DNA from: Magnolia sinica
Lineage: Eukaryota > Streptophyta > Magnoliopsida > Magnoliales > Magnoliaceae
DNA: 64,000 nucleotides
Assembly: GCF_029962835.1 (NCBI RefSeq)
Contig: NC_080577.1
Span: forward strand, 5,828,001-5,892,000
Direction: 5' to 3'
The notes under the pieces are model-generated. The model was not told the origin of the DNA. It did not search any database and saw only the letters and a list, made by a program, of their open reading frames with translations. The position numbers and the translations under genes were made by a program. This document shows positions 25,584-35,913 of the stretch, piece after piece. Every line of letters starts with the position of its first letter. The stretch's first letter is position 1.

Positions 25584-28500
25584 ATGGAAATCTTCAATCA
25601 CTTCGACAACGGTGAGAACCAACTTCCTCCGGGCTTCCGATTCCACCCAACTGACGAAGAGCTTATAACATACTATCTCATGAAGAAGGTCATTGATAGC
25701 AGTTTCACAGGCCGAGCCATTGCCGAAGTGGACCTCAACAAGTGCGAGCCATGGCAGCTTCCCGGTACACCTTCTTTCGATCTCGATCCCATTTCCTCAC
25801 CAGATTATCTTCTCTAATCCTTGTAAGAATCCAACGCAGAAAAGGCGAAGATGGGCGAAAAGGAATGGTATTTCTTCAGCCTCCGGGATCGGAAGTACCC
25901 AACTGGGCTTCGAACAAACAGAGCGACGGAAGCCGGGTACTGGAAGGCTACTGGAAAAGATAGAGAGATTTACAGTTCTAGAACTGGATCTCTGGTGGGG
26001 ATGAAGAAGACTCTGGTTTTTTACAAAGGGAGAGCTCCTAAGGGAGAAAAGAGCAACTGGGTCATGCATGAATACCGTCTTGAAGGGAAATTCTCTTATC
26101 ATTACCTCACCAGAAGCTCTAAGGTTAGAATCTCTGCTTCTGTTTATATGCTGTATTCCTTTTAATTTGCTTGTGATTTTCAGTTTCTATATCCTGCTTA
26201 GATACGGCTTATGTCTGATTTTTGATGAATGATCTCCGACAATGGGAACGTGAGCCCCACCTGGTTCCAATGTCTTGCTGGCACCATCATCAGGTGGGCC
26301 ACACCTCTGTATTGAATCATGCAGTTGGTCCGTCTGTTTCGATGCCTTAATGGTTACCGTACAGGTGTGGCCCACCTGTTGTTTGACCAGTCTCATTTAT
26401 TCATTCGGTGATGTTCATGGTTGGGTCCACCTTATGCACGTCTCTGATGTATGTTCACTTGACATATCAGATCTATAAGAAGGGTTGTACCGTTGGCTAA
26501 CATACTTCCGGTTGTATGCTATCATTACCAGGGCTTTGTTAAAACAACTAGATCCTTACCGGAAGCCTCATTAAATGAGAAACTTGATACTCTGCTGGCA
26601 TGTGATGATGATACGCATTGTTCAACCGGTCTTATCTTGGAATTATGACTTAGCGATGATGGGTTCCACGGTTTAGTTCGTTTAACCAGAGTTAATATAT
26701 GGCATGTGTACGATTCCGAGCGCTTGCGTATCAAGCGTCATAGCAGCCAGAGTATCGTATAACTCTTCTTTAATAAATGCAGTGGACTAAGCATTTATGA
26801 GTTTGGTATTAGAGTAGTACCTGCGGTTGTAACGTGGACTAAGGATGAATATACACAAGGAGGGTAAAACTATCGTTGGTACTAATCAGTGATTAGACCG
26901 GATGAACGGGCTGTATCTTTCAAAGTTGAAACAGTGGTGAATGATTCAACGGAAGTTTTTCTTTCTTTTGGAAATAAATACACCTAATAAAACAGCGGTT
27001 TTACTGTCCAACTAGTGTACAACTGCCAACTTGTCATGTTTATACCACATCAAATCTTTCCCAAAAGGTTGGCCCATCATGAACATCACTCGGTGCAAAA
27101 ATAGGGCCACTCGATTCATAAGGTGGGCCACACTGAAAAATGATGGAAATCAAACGGTATGTTACAGTACAGGTGTGGCCCACTACAAGATCGGCCTGAT
27201 TTTTGGATCATGTGATCATTTTGGTGTGGTCGACCTTTTGGACAGGTAATATGCACTATTTCGTAGATGACTGTGACTTAGCTGTCCGCAACTTGTATTA
27301 TGAGTGCTTCTTCATGTCTTCTGAATAGGAAACGGTGCATCATGTGTGCATAAAAAAAATGGATGTTATCATCTGGAGTTTTGTTAATTCCACATGCATG
27401 TAGAGCCGTACACATCCACTGTGATCGATGTAACTTATCCCAGTTGTCCATCAGTTTTATCATCACATCTTAGGATATGAGCCAAAAAAATGAGGTAAAT
27501 CCAAAAATCAAGTGGACTAAAAAGGAAATAATGGTACCACACCATTGAAATTTGTTTCATTCCTAGGGCTCCTAACGATGTTTATTTATTATCTTACCGG
27601 GTCATAAAGTCACACAAACATCAACATGATCCAAAGGTTCCCTCAAGAAGTTTTCAACAGTGAGTGTTCAACTTTCACTGTTTCCTGTGCTGTGGTCCAT
27701 TTAATCTTTGGATTTGACTCATTTTTTTGCTCAAGGCCTAAAATGAGCTGGTGGAAGGGATGGATGGTGTGGATAAGTCACGTACATGACAGTGGCTCCA
27801 CAGTTATTATTTAAGTTTAAATTTTTTTAATTTTTTTTTTTATAGCATGGTTTAGAGGCCAAAAGTCTGTCCGACAACTCAACCATGGGAGGGATGTAGT
27901 AAATGAATATGAAAACAATGCTCATTTCCAATGAATTCCTGATGAACTAGAAAATCAAACAGCCTCATAAGTTGAAATTCCATCCAAAAGAGCCTTGCAC
28001 TCCCACCTTAAAGCGGGTTTGCACAATTATCTCGATGTACATGTCCAAGTTCCAAAGTAAATTGGTGGTGAAATTTTTTCCAGCCGTTCATTTGTTCCGA
28101 AATTCTCTAGCCCACCTGATGGAAAGCTCAGATCTCATTCGTGTCACATTGCACTCAGTAGTTGATGTGTATGTCTCCCACATGTTTGTTGATTTAGAAC
28201 TTTAGTTTCTGTCAGCACTTGTATATTTTTTAGCTGAAATGTTCAGTAAAAATATATACTAATCAGAATATCTAAACCAAATTAAAAATCGCTATTTAGT
28301 TTTGATTTCAAATGTTGGGATACAACATGTCTTGCTTCATGGGCCCCAGTTACAAGGATGCTCTAGATATTGGAATAATCCATCGTCTGGGTGACACGAT
28401 AAGGGCCTGTTTGGCAGGACGGATCCCGTGGGATTAGGAGGGATGGGATCGGCAATATCCAGGATAGGCATGAGAGCCAAACAGATCCGGTGAACTTGTC

Positions 28501-30214
28501 TCGAGATATGAGCAATCCCATGCATCTTAAGACAATCCATGACATCACCATCATTACCTATCGATCCTATCCCTTGGTTGGATGGGTGGAAGGTAAAATC
28601 CCGGGATATGCGGGCGTGCCAAACAGATCTAAGCAATCCCATGCATCTTAAGACAATCCACTGTCATTACCTTAATATTGATCCTATCCCTTGGTTGGAT
28701 GGGTGGAAGGTAAAATCCGGGATATGCGGGCGTGCCAACCAGTGAACTTGTCCCAGGATATAAGCAATCCTATGGATCTTAAGACAATACCCCATCCCTC
28801 CTAATACCATGGGATATCCTTGGGATTAGGAGGGATGGGATGGATTTTAAGGTAATGATGGTGGTGTTAGTGAATTGGAAGATCCATGGTATTGCTATAT
28901 CACAAGTTCACCTCTAACCAAACACGCCCCAGGCACGATTGAACGGGACAAGTTCATCAGGTCTGTTTGGCACGTTTTGCATATCCCGGGATTTTACCAT
29001 CCCATCCCTCGTATCACGGTGATCCAATAATCTCTCTGCAACAACAATGATGACCTTTGATTTTTTTGGAGTTGAATGTGAGCCATTGAAATTTTTAAAT
29101 TTGAGTGTAATATATTCATCTACAATTACTGTTGATCGAGATAATTCCTTCAGCGTAAGATTTTTTTTACATGCCCCACTGGATCCAAATTTCGATGGTA
29201 GAACTCCTCACCAACTGGTGCCGGCCTGACGATTATCCTGAGTCGTAAGACAGTTGAAACGAACGCATTCTTTCTTATCCTGTCATCGGCACATTGATGA
29301 TCAGTTGCTTTCTGTGCTTCCCATAGCATGCATCAAGGGTATTTTCGTCATTTTGAAAAGTGGTTTAACACATCTATTCCATGTTAAGTTGCTTTTGGGT
29401 ACTCAAAGTACAATCTCATTGACTGCATCAAATCCCCACCCATAAAGGAGGTTATTTTCGTCCTTTGGGAATATTCTGAGGTGGACCACCTTGCAAATTT
29501 CGAATGTCATTAACGTGTGGTGCAACTGTCGGGAACACATTGTTATTTTAGACATTTCTCAAAAATTTCCATGCAAAAGCTATGGGTACTTTGGTCATTT
29601 CTCATCTTCTCTCCGAATGGTTAGTTAAATCAGTTAACTCAAATGGATCTCCATGCACGTAGGATGAGTGGGTCGTTTCCAGGGTCTTTCAGAAGAGCGG
29701 AGTTAGTGGAGGGAAGAAGGCCCGTATCGGAGGCGGTGCTGGCTTCACCGACGTTGGGTCTCCGTCGTCCTCATCGATTCCACTGCTACCCGAATCATCA
29801 CCGTACACAGCAGCGGCTGCGGCAGACCGGGAGAGCTGCTCCTACGAGAGCGAGAGCACAAGGGAGCACGTGTCCTGCTTCTCCACCGTTGCCACAGCCT
29901 CGAACTTCAACCCTCAGCCTATGGTGCCTGCGTCATTCCCAACAGACCCCACAGGGCAGTTTGGGAGGAACGGCGGAGGGGTTCCGACGTTCCCAAGTCT
30001 GCGGTCGTTGCACGAGAATCTTCAGCTGCCGTTCTTTTACTCAGCTGTGGCACCCATGCCGACACTGGCGTCGGCATCGAGTTCCGTGAGTCCCAGTGAG
30101 ATGGGTGGGTGTGGTTTGGCTGGAAACTGGACTGGCGCTGATCAGAAGGTGGAGAAGAACAGGCAGCAGCTGCAGATGGGAGGTACCGAGCTGGATTGCA
30201 TGTGGACGTACTGA
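25584..30214 (+). CDS. CUC2-like: NAC transcription factor, CUP-SHAPED COTYLEDON/NAM type
   Basis: Three coding exons read in frame: 25584-25764, 25840-26123 and 29663-30214, with GT-AG introns of 75 and 3539 bp, giving 338 residues. All five NAC subdomains are present: [19 protein letters not shown] (A), [17 protein letters not shown] (B), [19 protein letters not shown] with [17 protein letters not shown] (C), [20 protein letters not shown] with [14 protein letters not shown] (D), and [11 protein letters not shown] at the start of exon 3 (E). The serine-rich C-terminus carries the miR164-encoded EHVSCFST and closes with ELDCMWTY, an ending I know from CUC1/CUC2/NAM proteins. Family knowledge: nuclear, DNA-binding dimers that set organ boundaries and shoot meristem formation, silenced by miR164. 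The start is the first ATG after the leader, in a good context (GCCATGG). CUC1, CUC2 or a single pre-duplication gene cannot be told apart by eye. Intron 2 is unusually long and full of MITEs. Confidence 0.95.
26220..27260. repeat. MITE debris in intron 2 of the CUC-like gene
   Basis: Phrases 'AGGTGGGCCACAC' and 'CAGGTGTGGCCCACCTG' face each other at 26293-26375 and recur near 27121-27184 ('AGGTGGGCCACACTG', 'CAGGTGTGGCCCACTAC'). This suggests two related inverted-repeat elements with worn ends. No coding sequence lies between them. Confidence 0.45.
27395..27800. repeat. Palindromic MITE core copy in intron 2
   Basis: Left arm 'CCACTGTGATCGATGTAACTT...AGGATATGAGCC', right arm 'AAGGCCTAAAATGAGCTGG' followed by 'GATGGATGGTGTGGATAAG'. 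The arms enclose 'AGTGTTCAACTTTCACTGTTTCC'. Same family as the 540-bp Mutator-like MITEs, but with lost ends. Confidence 0.6.
28397..28995. repeat. Cluster of GGGCCTGTTTGG-type MITEs in intron 2
   Basis: It begins GGGCCTGTTTGGCAGGACGG. Inside, a unit of about 115 bp repeats in tandem (about 28510-28625 and 28630-28740), each with 'AGCAATCCCATGCATCTTAAG', 'CCTATCCCTTGGTTGGATGG' and 'GCGGGCGTGCCAA'. The opposite orientation ('GGGATTAGGAGGGATGGG') follows near 28815. The right side carries CCAAACACGCCCC. Several copies appear nested or tandem. Confidence 0.6.
29865..29885 (+). promoter_or_regulatory. miR164 target site in exon 3
   Basis: The 21 bases begin AGCACGTGTCC and end TGCTTCTCCA. Against mature miR164 (from memory, UGGAGAAGCAGGGCACGUGCA) all but the first base pair, with one G:U at the T of GTGTCC. 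Cleavage would fall near the middle of the site. It encodes the conserved EHVSCFST of the NAM/CUC clade. Confidence 0.92.
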
Positions 30215-31152
30215 TCTCTCTCTCTCTCACACACATTTCTGTTTTAGTTTCTGGTATGGGATTTATGACTTCTATTATGATATATAGCATGTGACATGAT
30301 GGAAATGAACCTTTAGGTTTCAACTTTGAAATCATATTTCCAGTTTATGATTTGCATTTCTGTTACACGTAGAGCTGCGCAGGTGCGTATGGGAATGCTA
30401 CAAGTGTGTGTGGAATGTGGGTCCAAAATATTAATGTTTATAAGGAGGGCCCATGATTCATTGATCCAGAGCATTGATTCTTGTGTCGATGCCATGGCAG
30501 ATATTTCTTTGTTGACTTGCTGATTGGCAATTGCATGCGTGTGAGATCATGCTCCTGAGCAAGTATTAATGTGTCCCTACCTTATAATCTGGCCGATCAG
30601 AGGATCCAAGCCATTGGATTTGAGCATTAAAGGATGACAGTTTATCAAAGTATTCAACAATTTGTACCTCATATCTAGCTGTTTTGGGTTGCAAGAGAGG
30701 CTTCAGTTTGGGGCCAGGGTATATGCATTGTAACTGTCCTACCCTCCCAAATTCATGAAAGCAGTTGCAAGACAGCCTTTGATCCGGTCCACCCACCCTG
30801 CTTTAGCATGATTACTTCATTCCCTGGTCCCGTTGAATTTTTAGCATACACGACCCGTCCAATATCTCCATCCTAACAATCCTGTGTGGGCCAGTGATCA
30901 CACGGTTATCTACCCGTTCACATGGTTATCAATCCCGCCCCCACAGTTCATGCCATGTGGGGTATAGCGGATCTAGACCGTTGATCCAGTGGGTCCTTCC
31001 TGTATATATCCTACTGCTGATTATCATTGTGAATGGAATGTTCTAGCCGTCAGCGGCTCTGGTTGAATGCTAACCGTTATCCTTACCATTGGCAGTTCTA
31101 TTCTCCATTTTAGGACTGGGCCACCATTAGTGTTGGTTGGATCAAGCCGCAC
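30215..31152. other. 3' flank of the CUC-like gene
   Basis: A CT/CA run (30215-30235) follows the stop and probably lies in the 3' UTR. The rest holds no recognisable gene or intact repeat. Short frames overlap on both strands without domain content. Confidence 0.4.
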
Positions 31153-31690
31153 GGGAACGGATTGGCTACTCCCCCTGACACCAGCTAATGGCTGGTGTTC
31201 GGTGCTCCATGGGCCACAACATGATGTATGTGTTTCATCCATGCCGTCCATATATTTTTACATATAATTTTACAGTATGAGACCAAAAATGAGATATATA
31301 CCAATCTCAAGTGGACCACATTAGAGGAAGCAGTGTTGAATGAGCGTCAACCATTAAAAACATTTTGGTGGCCATAAAAGTTTTGGATCAAGCTGATTTT
31401 TGTTTTTCCCTTCATCTGGGCGTGTATGACTAAATCAACAGATTGGATGTCAAATAAACAGTACAGTGGGCCTTAGGAGGATTTTAATGGTGGATATCCA
31501 ATCACTATTGTTTTCATGTGGTGTGGACTAAATGAGATTTATATGCCTCTAATTTTTGGGAAAAAGCCCTCAAATAATCTTTAAAAATGCATGAGCGGAA
31601 TGGATGAAACACATACATCATGGTAGGGCCCACAGAGCACCGACCATCAGCCACGGGGCTGGTGGCAGGGGTAGTAGCCAACCCGTTTCC
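31153..31690. mobile_element. Mutator-like MITE, perfect 9-bp TSD
   Basis: The ends are GGGAACGGATTGGCTACT... and ...AGTAGCCAACCCGTTTCC. AAGCCGCAC stands before it (31144-31152) and after it (31691-31699). The inverted ends extend inward for over 60 bp ('GGTGTTCGGTGCTCCATGGG' against its complement). It is 538 bp, non-coding and palindromic. Confidence 0.92.
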
Positions 31691-31712
31691 AAGCCGCACC
31701 CGCCTGCTACTG

Positions 31713-32142
31713 AAATGGACGCGGATTTGTGTCCTGTCCCTGCCTCGACGGACTGGGTCCTGCAGGGGGTAACCACCATGTATATATTTTAACCACGCCT
31801 TCCATCTAGTTTGCCAGACAATTTTTAGGGCATGAGCCCAAAAATGAGGCAGATTTAAGAATAAAGTGGACCACACATCGGGGATTGAACACCCGCCATT
31901 AAAAACTTGAAGTGGTTGGATGATAAATAACATCACCGTGGGCCATAGGAAGGTTTCAACGGTGGGCATCATTATCACCACTTTCTGTGGTGTGGTCTAC
32001 TTGAGCCTTGGATCGGCCTCCCTTTTTTTGGCTCTTGCCCAGAAATGATTTGTCAAAATGGATGGACGAAGTGGATGAAAACATAAATTACGGAAAGGCC
32101 CATAGAGCCCTGCCTTGACCGCAGGAGACAATCCGCTTCCAT
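31713..32142. repeat. Mutator-like MITE, shortened copy
   Basis: The left end is GGACGCGGATTTGTGTCCTG and the right end is CAGGAGACAATCCGCTTCC, so the termini pair. No 9-bp duplication is evident. Its length is about 430 bp against the usual 540, and the left half of the core is short. It sits 20 bp after the previous MITE. Confidence 0.65.
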
Positions 32143-32199
32143 GCTCAAAACCGACGTGAGTCCTCTACAATAACGAAGGCTGCGGACACCACTGAGCTT

Positions 32200-32640
32200 T
32201 TCTTGTTGTGTATGTGTGACATCCACTTCGTTCTTCTAGTTACGCCCTTGATGTGAGGCCGTGGGGGCAAATATCAGCTCAGTCCACAACTCAGGTGGGC
32301 CACACCACATGGGACTACGGGTTGGGACGTCACCCCCAGAATTTTAGGTCTCTCGATGATGCTGTATTTCCTTCAATAAGCTAATCACCGAGATGACTCC
32401 AAAAACCTGACCCAGAAATCAGAAGGGCCACAATGAACGTTTTTTAGGCATTCTACATTGTTTCCCATGGTGTGGACCAACCGAATTTTGGATCTTGATT
32501 ATTTTGGGCATGTATTGTTAGCCAGAGAAGGTACACTTGAAGGACGGAATGGATGTCACACGAGAAACATGGTGGGGCCCTCAGAGCTCGGGTGTCCCAC
32601 ATATTGCTTCCCACACATGTTGTAGAGGATTCCTCTCCCT
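32200..32640. repeat. Different palindromic MITE family, probable
   Basis: 'TGTGTGACATCCACTTCGTTC' on the left is answered by 'GACGGAATGGATGTCACACGAG' on the right. 'GGTGGGCCACACCACATGGG' is answered by 'CCCATGGTGTGGACCAACC'. The design is the same foldback one as the core family, but the words differ. Exact ends were not found. Confidence 0.45.
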
Positions 32641-33389
32641 CAAAACTACCCTGTTCTAAAGATGTCCCTATCGTAGGATTTCAAATCGGGCTCTACCCAA
32701 AAAGCAATCATACGTCTGCCACGTGTCACCTCTGCCTAGTTGACACGTGGCACTCCGCTGCAGAAGTCCACAGACTCTACGGCAATTGTGTGGTCCAGAT
32801 ACCGTGCATCATGGCCATACGTAATAGCATGCATGCACGACTGTGGTATGGCGGGCATACTGTACTGTGGCATTGCAATTGCCTCAAGCTATTTTAGGTC
32901 TCTGTTCTTGTCGGGTACCCGAAAGTACTTTGGCACGCTTGCTCCACCCTTTTATGAAAGCTTGTGCATGCCATCATAAATAAGGGGAGAATGGTCCACC
33001 TACAGCCGGTTGCAACCAAGCCAACCCTCGAACGTTTCCCCTTCGAACATGAGCATCCAAGCCGTTCATTAGGTGGCCTTAAAATGAAGGCTCACTCCTC
33101 ACGCATTCCACATTATGAGATGCGTTACTGTTTTGTGTATGCATGGGGCCGTCTGAATCTCGTTCAGAGAGTTTCTCCGCACTGGGTCTCTTTTCTTAGC
33201 TCAGTGGTAGACACTGTATGTCTCATCCATGGGGTGAATGTCTACATTTTCAAGAAAATGTAGTAATAAAATGTCAAAAATGCATTAAATATATAAAGTA
33301 AAATGACAAGCTATAAAGAAAAAATCAGGGCCATCAATATAGCGAGTTGACTACAACTTAAAAATGAAAAGATTACGACAGATGTCCTC

Positions 33390-33695
33390 TGAAAGCCTTT
33401 TGCAGGAAGTTCTGCTGGGAACTTAGGTGGGGCCCACTGTGAAGTTTGTGAGAAATCCACCACGTTCATCCGTTTTGTGAGCTCATTTTAGGGCATGAGG
33501 CCAAAAATGAGCCGGATTCAATACTCCAATTCTCATGTTTTCAGCCCACTTGAACATTGAATCTGGTTCATTTTTTGCCTATGTCCTCAAATGAACTCAC
33601 AAAATGGATGGACCGGTAGATTTCTCACAAACATCAAAGTAGGCCCTCACCTAAGTTCCCAGCGCAGGATCTTCTTGGGAAAGGCTTTGGCCACA
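33390..33695. repeat. MITE, GGATGCAGATT family, shortened
   Basis: 'AAGCCTTTTGCAGGAAGTTC...GGGAACTTAGGTGGGGCCC' on the left pairs with 'CCCTCACCTAAGTTCCC...GGGAAAGGCTTTGGCC' on the right. The loop is short, so this is a near-perfect foldback of about 300 bp. Confidence 0.65.
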
Positions 33696-33863
33696 AATTT
33701 ACGTACAAATTTTAGAATCCTAAGGGCATATGCTGCTTATACTACTACCAACAATTTAGACCTTTTAAAAACACTATCCATAGTTTTGCTCACATTTCTA
33801 AAGCATTAAATATATAGTTTTGCTTACATTTCTAAAGGATTAAATATTTCTTTCTTTCCAAAT

Positions 33864-34398
33864 GGATGCAGATTCCCTGCAATAGCCTTTCCCAAGAAGT
33901 TCTTGCACTGAAAACTTAGAACCCACCGGGATGTTTGTGAGGAATCTCGTTGTCTAACCCTTTTGCGAGCTCATTTTTAGATATGAGACTACAAGTGAGC
34001 AGGATTCAATACTCAAGTGAGCTGTACTAAAGGAGAAGGTGGTTAGGGAAATTCCTACCACTTAAACCTCCCTGGGGTCGACAGTGATGTTTACATGCCA
34101 TCTATACCATTCATGAGCTCATTACTTAGGATTAACTGAAAACACAAATATTATCATGATTCAAAACTTATGTGGCCCCATGAATATTTCAACTATAGAT
34201 GTTCAATTCTGCCATCATCAGCCCACTTAAGCATTGGATCCGGTTCATTTTTTCCCTCATATCTTAAAATTAACTCACAAAATGGATGAACGGGGTGAAT
34301 TTCTCATAAACATCACAATGGGCCCCACCTGTGTTCCCAATGTAGGAACTTAAGTGTAGTAACTTCCTGCAAAGGGCTTTAGCAGGAAATCTGCTTCC
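33864..34398. mobile_element. Mutator-like MITE, perfect 9-bp TSD
   Basis: The ends are GGATGCAGATTCCCTGCAA... and ...GCAGGAAATCTGCTTCC. TTTCCAAAT stands before it (33855-33863) and after it (34399-34407). It is 535 bp, palindromic and non-coding. Its core shares only part of its words with the GCGGATT elements, so it is a sister family. Confidence 0.9.
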
Positions 34399-34407
34399 TT
34401 TCCAAAT

Positions 34408-35334
34408 AGCCTATCAAATTGCTAGTAAAGACATCTTTCAAATAATTTTCTTATGTTTCTTATGTATTCCCGCTCCACGCTATACATGGAAGAACTCACG
34501 TTACAATTATGAAAAAGTCTAATAAAAACTGAAACAATTAAGGCTGTCTGCCCGAACATCTAAATAAATGAATTGTGTACAAAAATATGATCAACTGATT
34601 TCTCATCGTTTTTGCAGTATATACAAATGTTGAGGAAGGTTATTCTTCCTCGTTTTCAAAGATTATCTATGGTTAAGACTTTCCTTCTACCAACTAATTT
34701 ATACAATACTTAGGTTACATTTCACACTTACGCAAGCACTTAAAATGGCACATGCAGGACATATTACTCAATTTAAGCAGACTTGATTGTTCTAAAAATT
34801 AAGTTGTTTGGACAATTCTAACCTCTAATTCATAGACGCTTGTTTTTTTAAAATAAAACCATTGAATATTTTCATTTTTTACTGGCCAATAAATGTTCAA
34901 CTACCTCATAATTATATAGCCAAATAAAAGAAACTTTTAATTTATGATACATCTAAAGTAGTATCCATAATTTATAGTTTATCCTGTTTAGTTTGATTGA
35001 ATTACTAGTATGTTGGGTATGCAATTTTGATAATTTCTATCCGCCTAGAGTATTTCTATTTTGAAAATATGTAAAAATTAAATTAATTTAAATTTTTATT
35101 TATTTTATGAAAATTATAATAATTCCATGGGTCATTGATAGATTGAAAAGAGTTTCAACATTGAGGTCATGATTTTGGAGTACCCAATATGGTGTGTGTG
35201 GGTCTGAGTGTGTGTTAAAAAATTTGTTAAAACTAGACCTAATTAGATTAATTATGAAAATATCAAAATATTATTTTAATAATATTAATTTGATGAATTT
35301 TCTAGGACATATTGCAATATTATCAAAATTTTGG
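34408..35334. other. AT-rich non-coding stretch
   Basis: It contains the second copy of the AT-rich dispersed repeat (about 34805-35060, partner at 21940-22210). At 35150-35222 a 'GAGTACCCAATATGGTGTGTG...GTGTGTGTTAAAA' tail resembles SINE 3' ends. No gene was seen. Confidence 0.45.
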
Positions 35335-35343
35335 AGAGAAGTC

Positions 35344-35904
35344 GGGCACGGATTAGATACCGACCGGTTGAGTAGCATGACTCGCTATTGAAGGACGTCA
35401 CCAAGTTCCGTGAGCCCCACCATTATGTATGTTTTGTATCCACCCCTTCCATCCATTTGTAGAGATCATTTTTAGGGCAATATCCAAAAAATGAGTTGAA
35501 TCCAAAGCTCCAGTGGACCTCAACACAGAAAACAGTGGGGACAGTGATGTCCACCATTAAAAACTTCTGAAGGCCACAAAGGTTTTAGATCAAGCTGATA
35601 TTTGTGTTTTCCCTTTTTTTTCATATCTTTTTTAACTTTTGAACAGGTTGGATTTCAAATAAGAATTATGGTGGGCCTTAGGATAGTTTCAACAGTGGGA
35701 ATCACTCTCCCCACTGTTTTCTGTGGTGGGGTCTCCCACAGATTTTTATCTACCTCATTCTTTGGCTCATGCCCTAAAATGATATCTCAAAATGGATGGA
35801 CGGTGTGGATACAACACATACATCATAGTGGGGCCCACAGAACTTCGTGACGTCACTTCAGCAGGGGACTCGCTACTCAAGCTGTCAGTATCTAATCCAC
35901 GTCC
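35344..35904. mobile_element. Mutator-like MITE, perfect 9-bp TSD
   Basis: The ends are GGGCACGGATTAGATACCGA... and ...TCAGTATCTAATCCACGTCC. AGAGAAGTC stands before it (35335-35343) and after it (35905-35913). It is 561 bp. Its closest relative in the window is 18049-18600, sharing 'GAGTAG..GACTCGCTA' subterminal sequence and the 'GACGTCACTTCAG' word. Confidence 0.92.
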
Positions 35905-35913
35905 AGAGAAGTC

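Noticed and set aside
29643-30089. 148-codon plus-strand frame overlapping exon 3 of the CUC-like gene
   Set aside because: It is a shadow frame of the true exon. The frame beginning GATGAGTGGGTC at 29663 gives the conserved [11 protein letters not shown] and ELDCMWTY ends.
31514-31981. 155-codon minus-strand frame
   Set aside because: Crosses the right half of one MITE, its target duplication and the next MITE, so it is not a gene.
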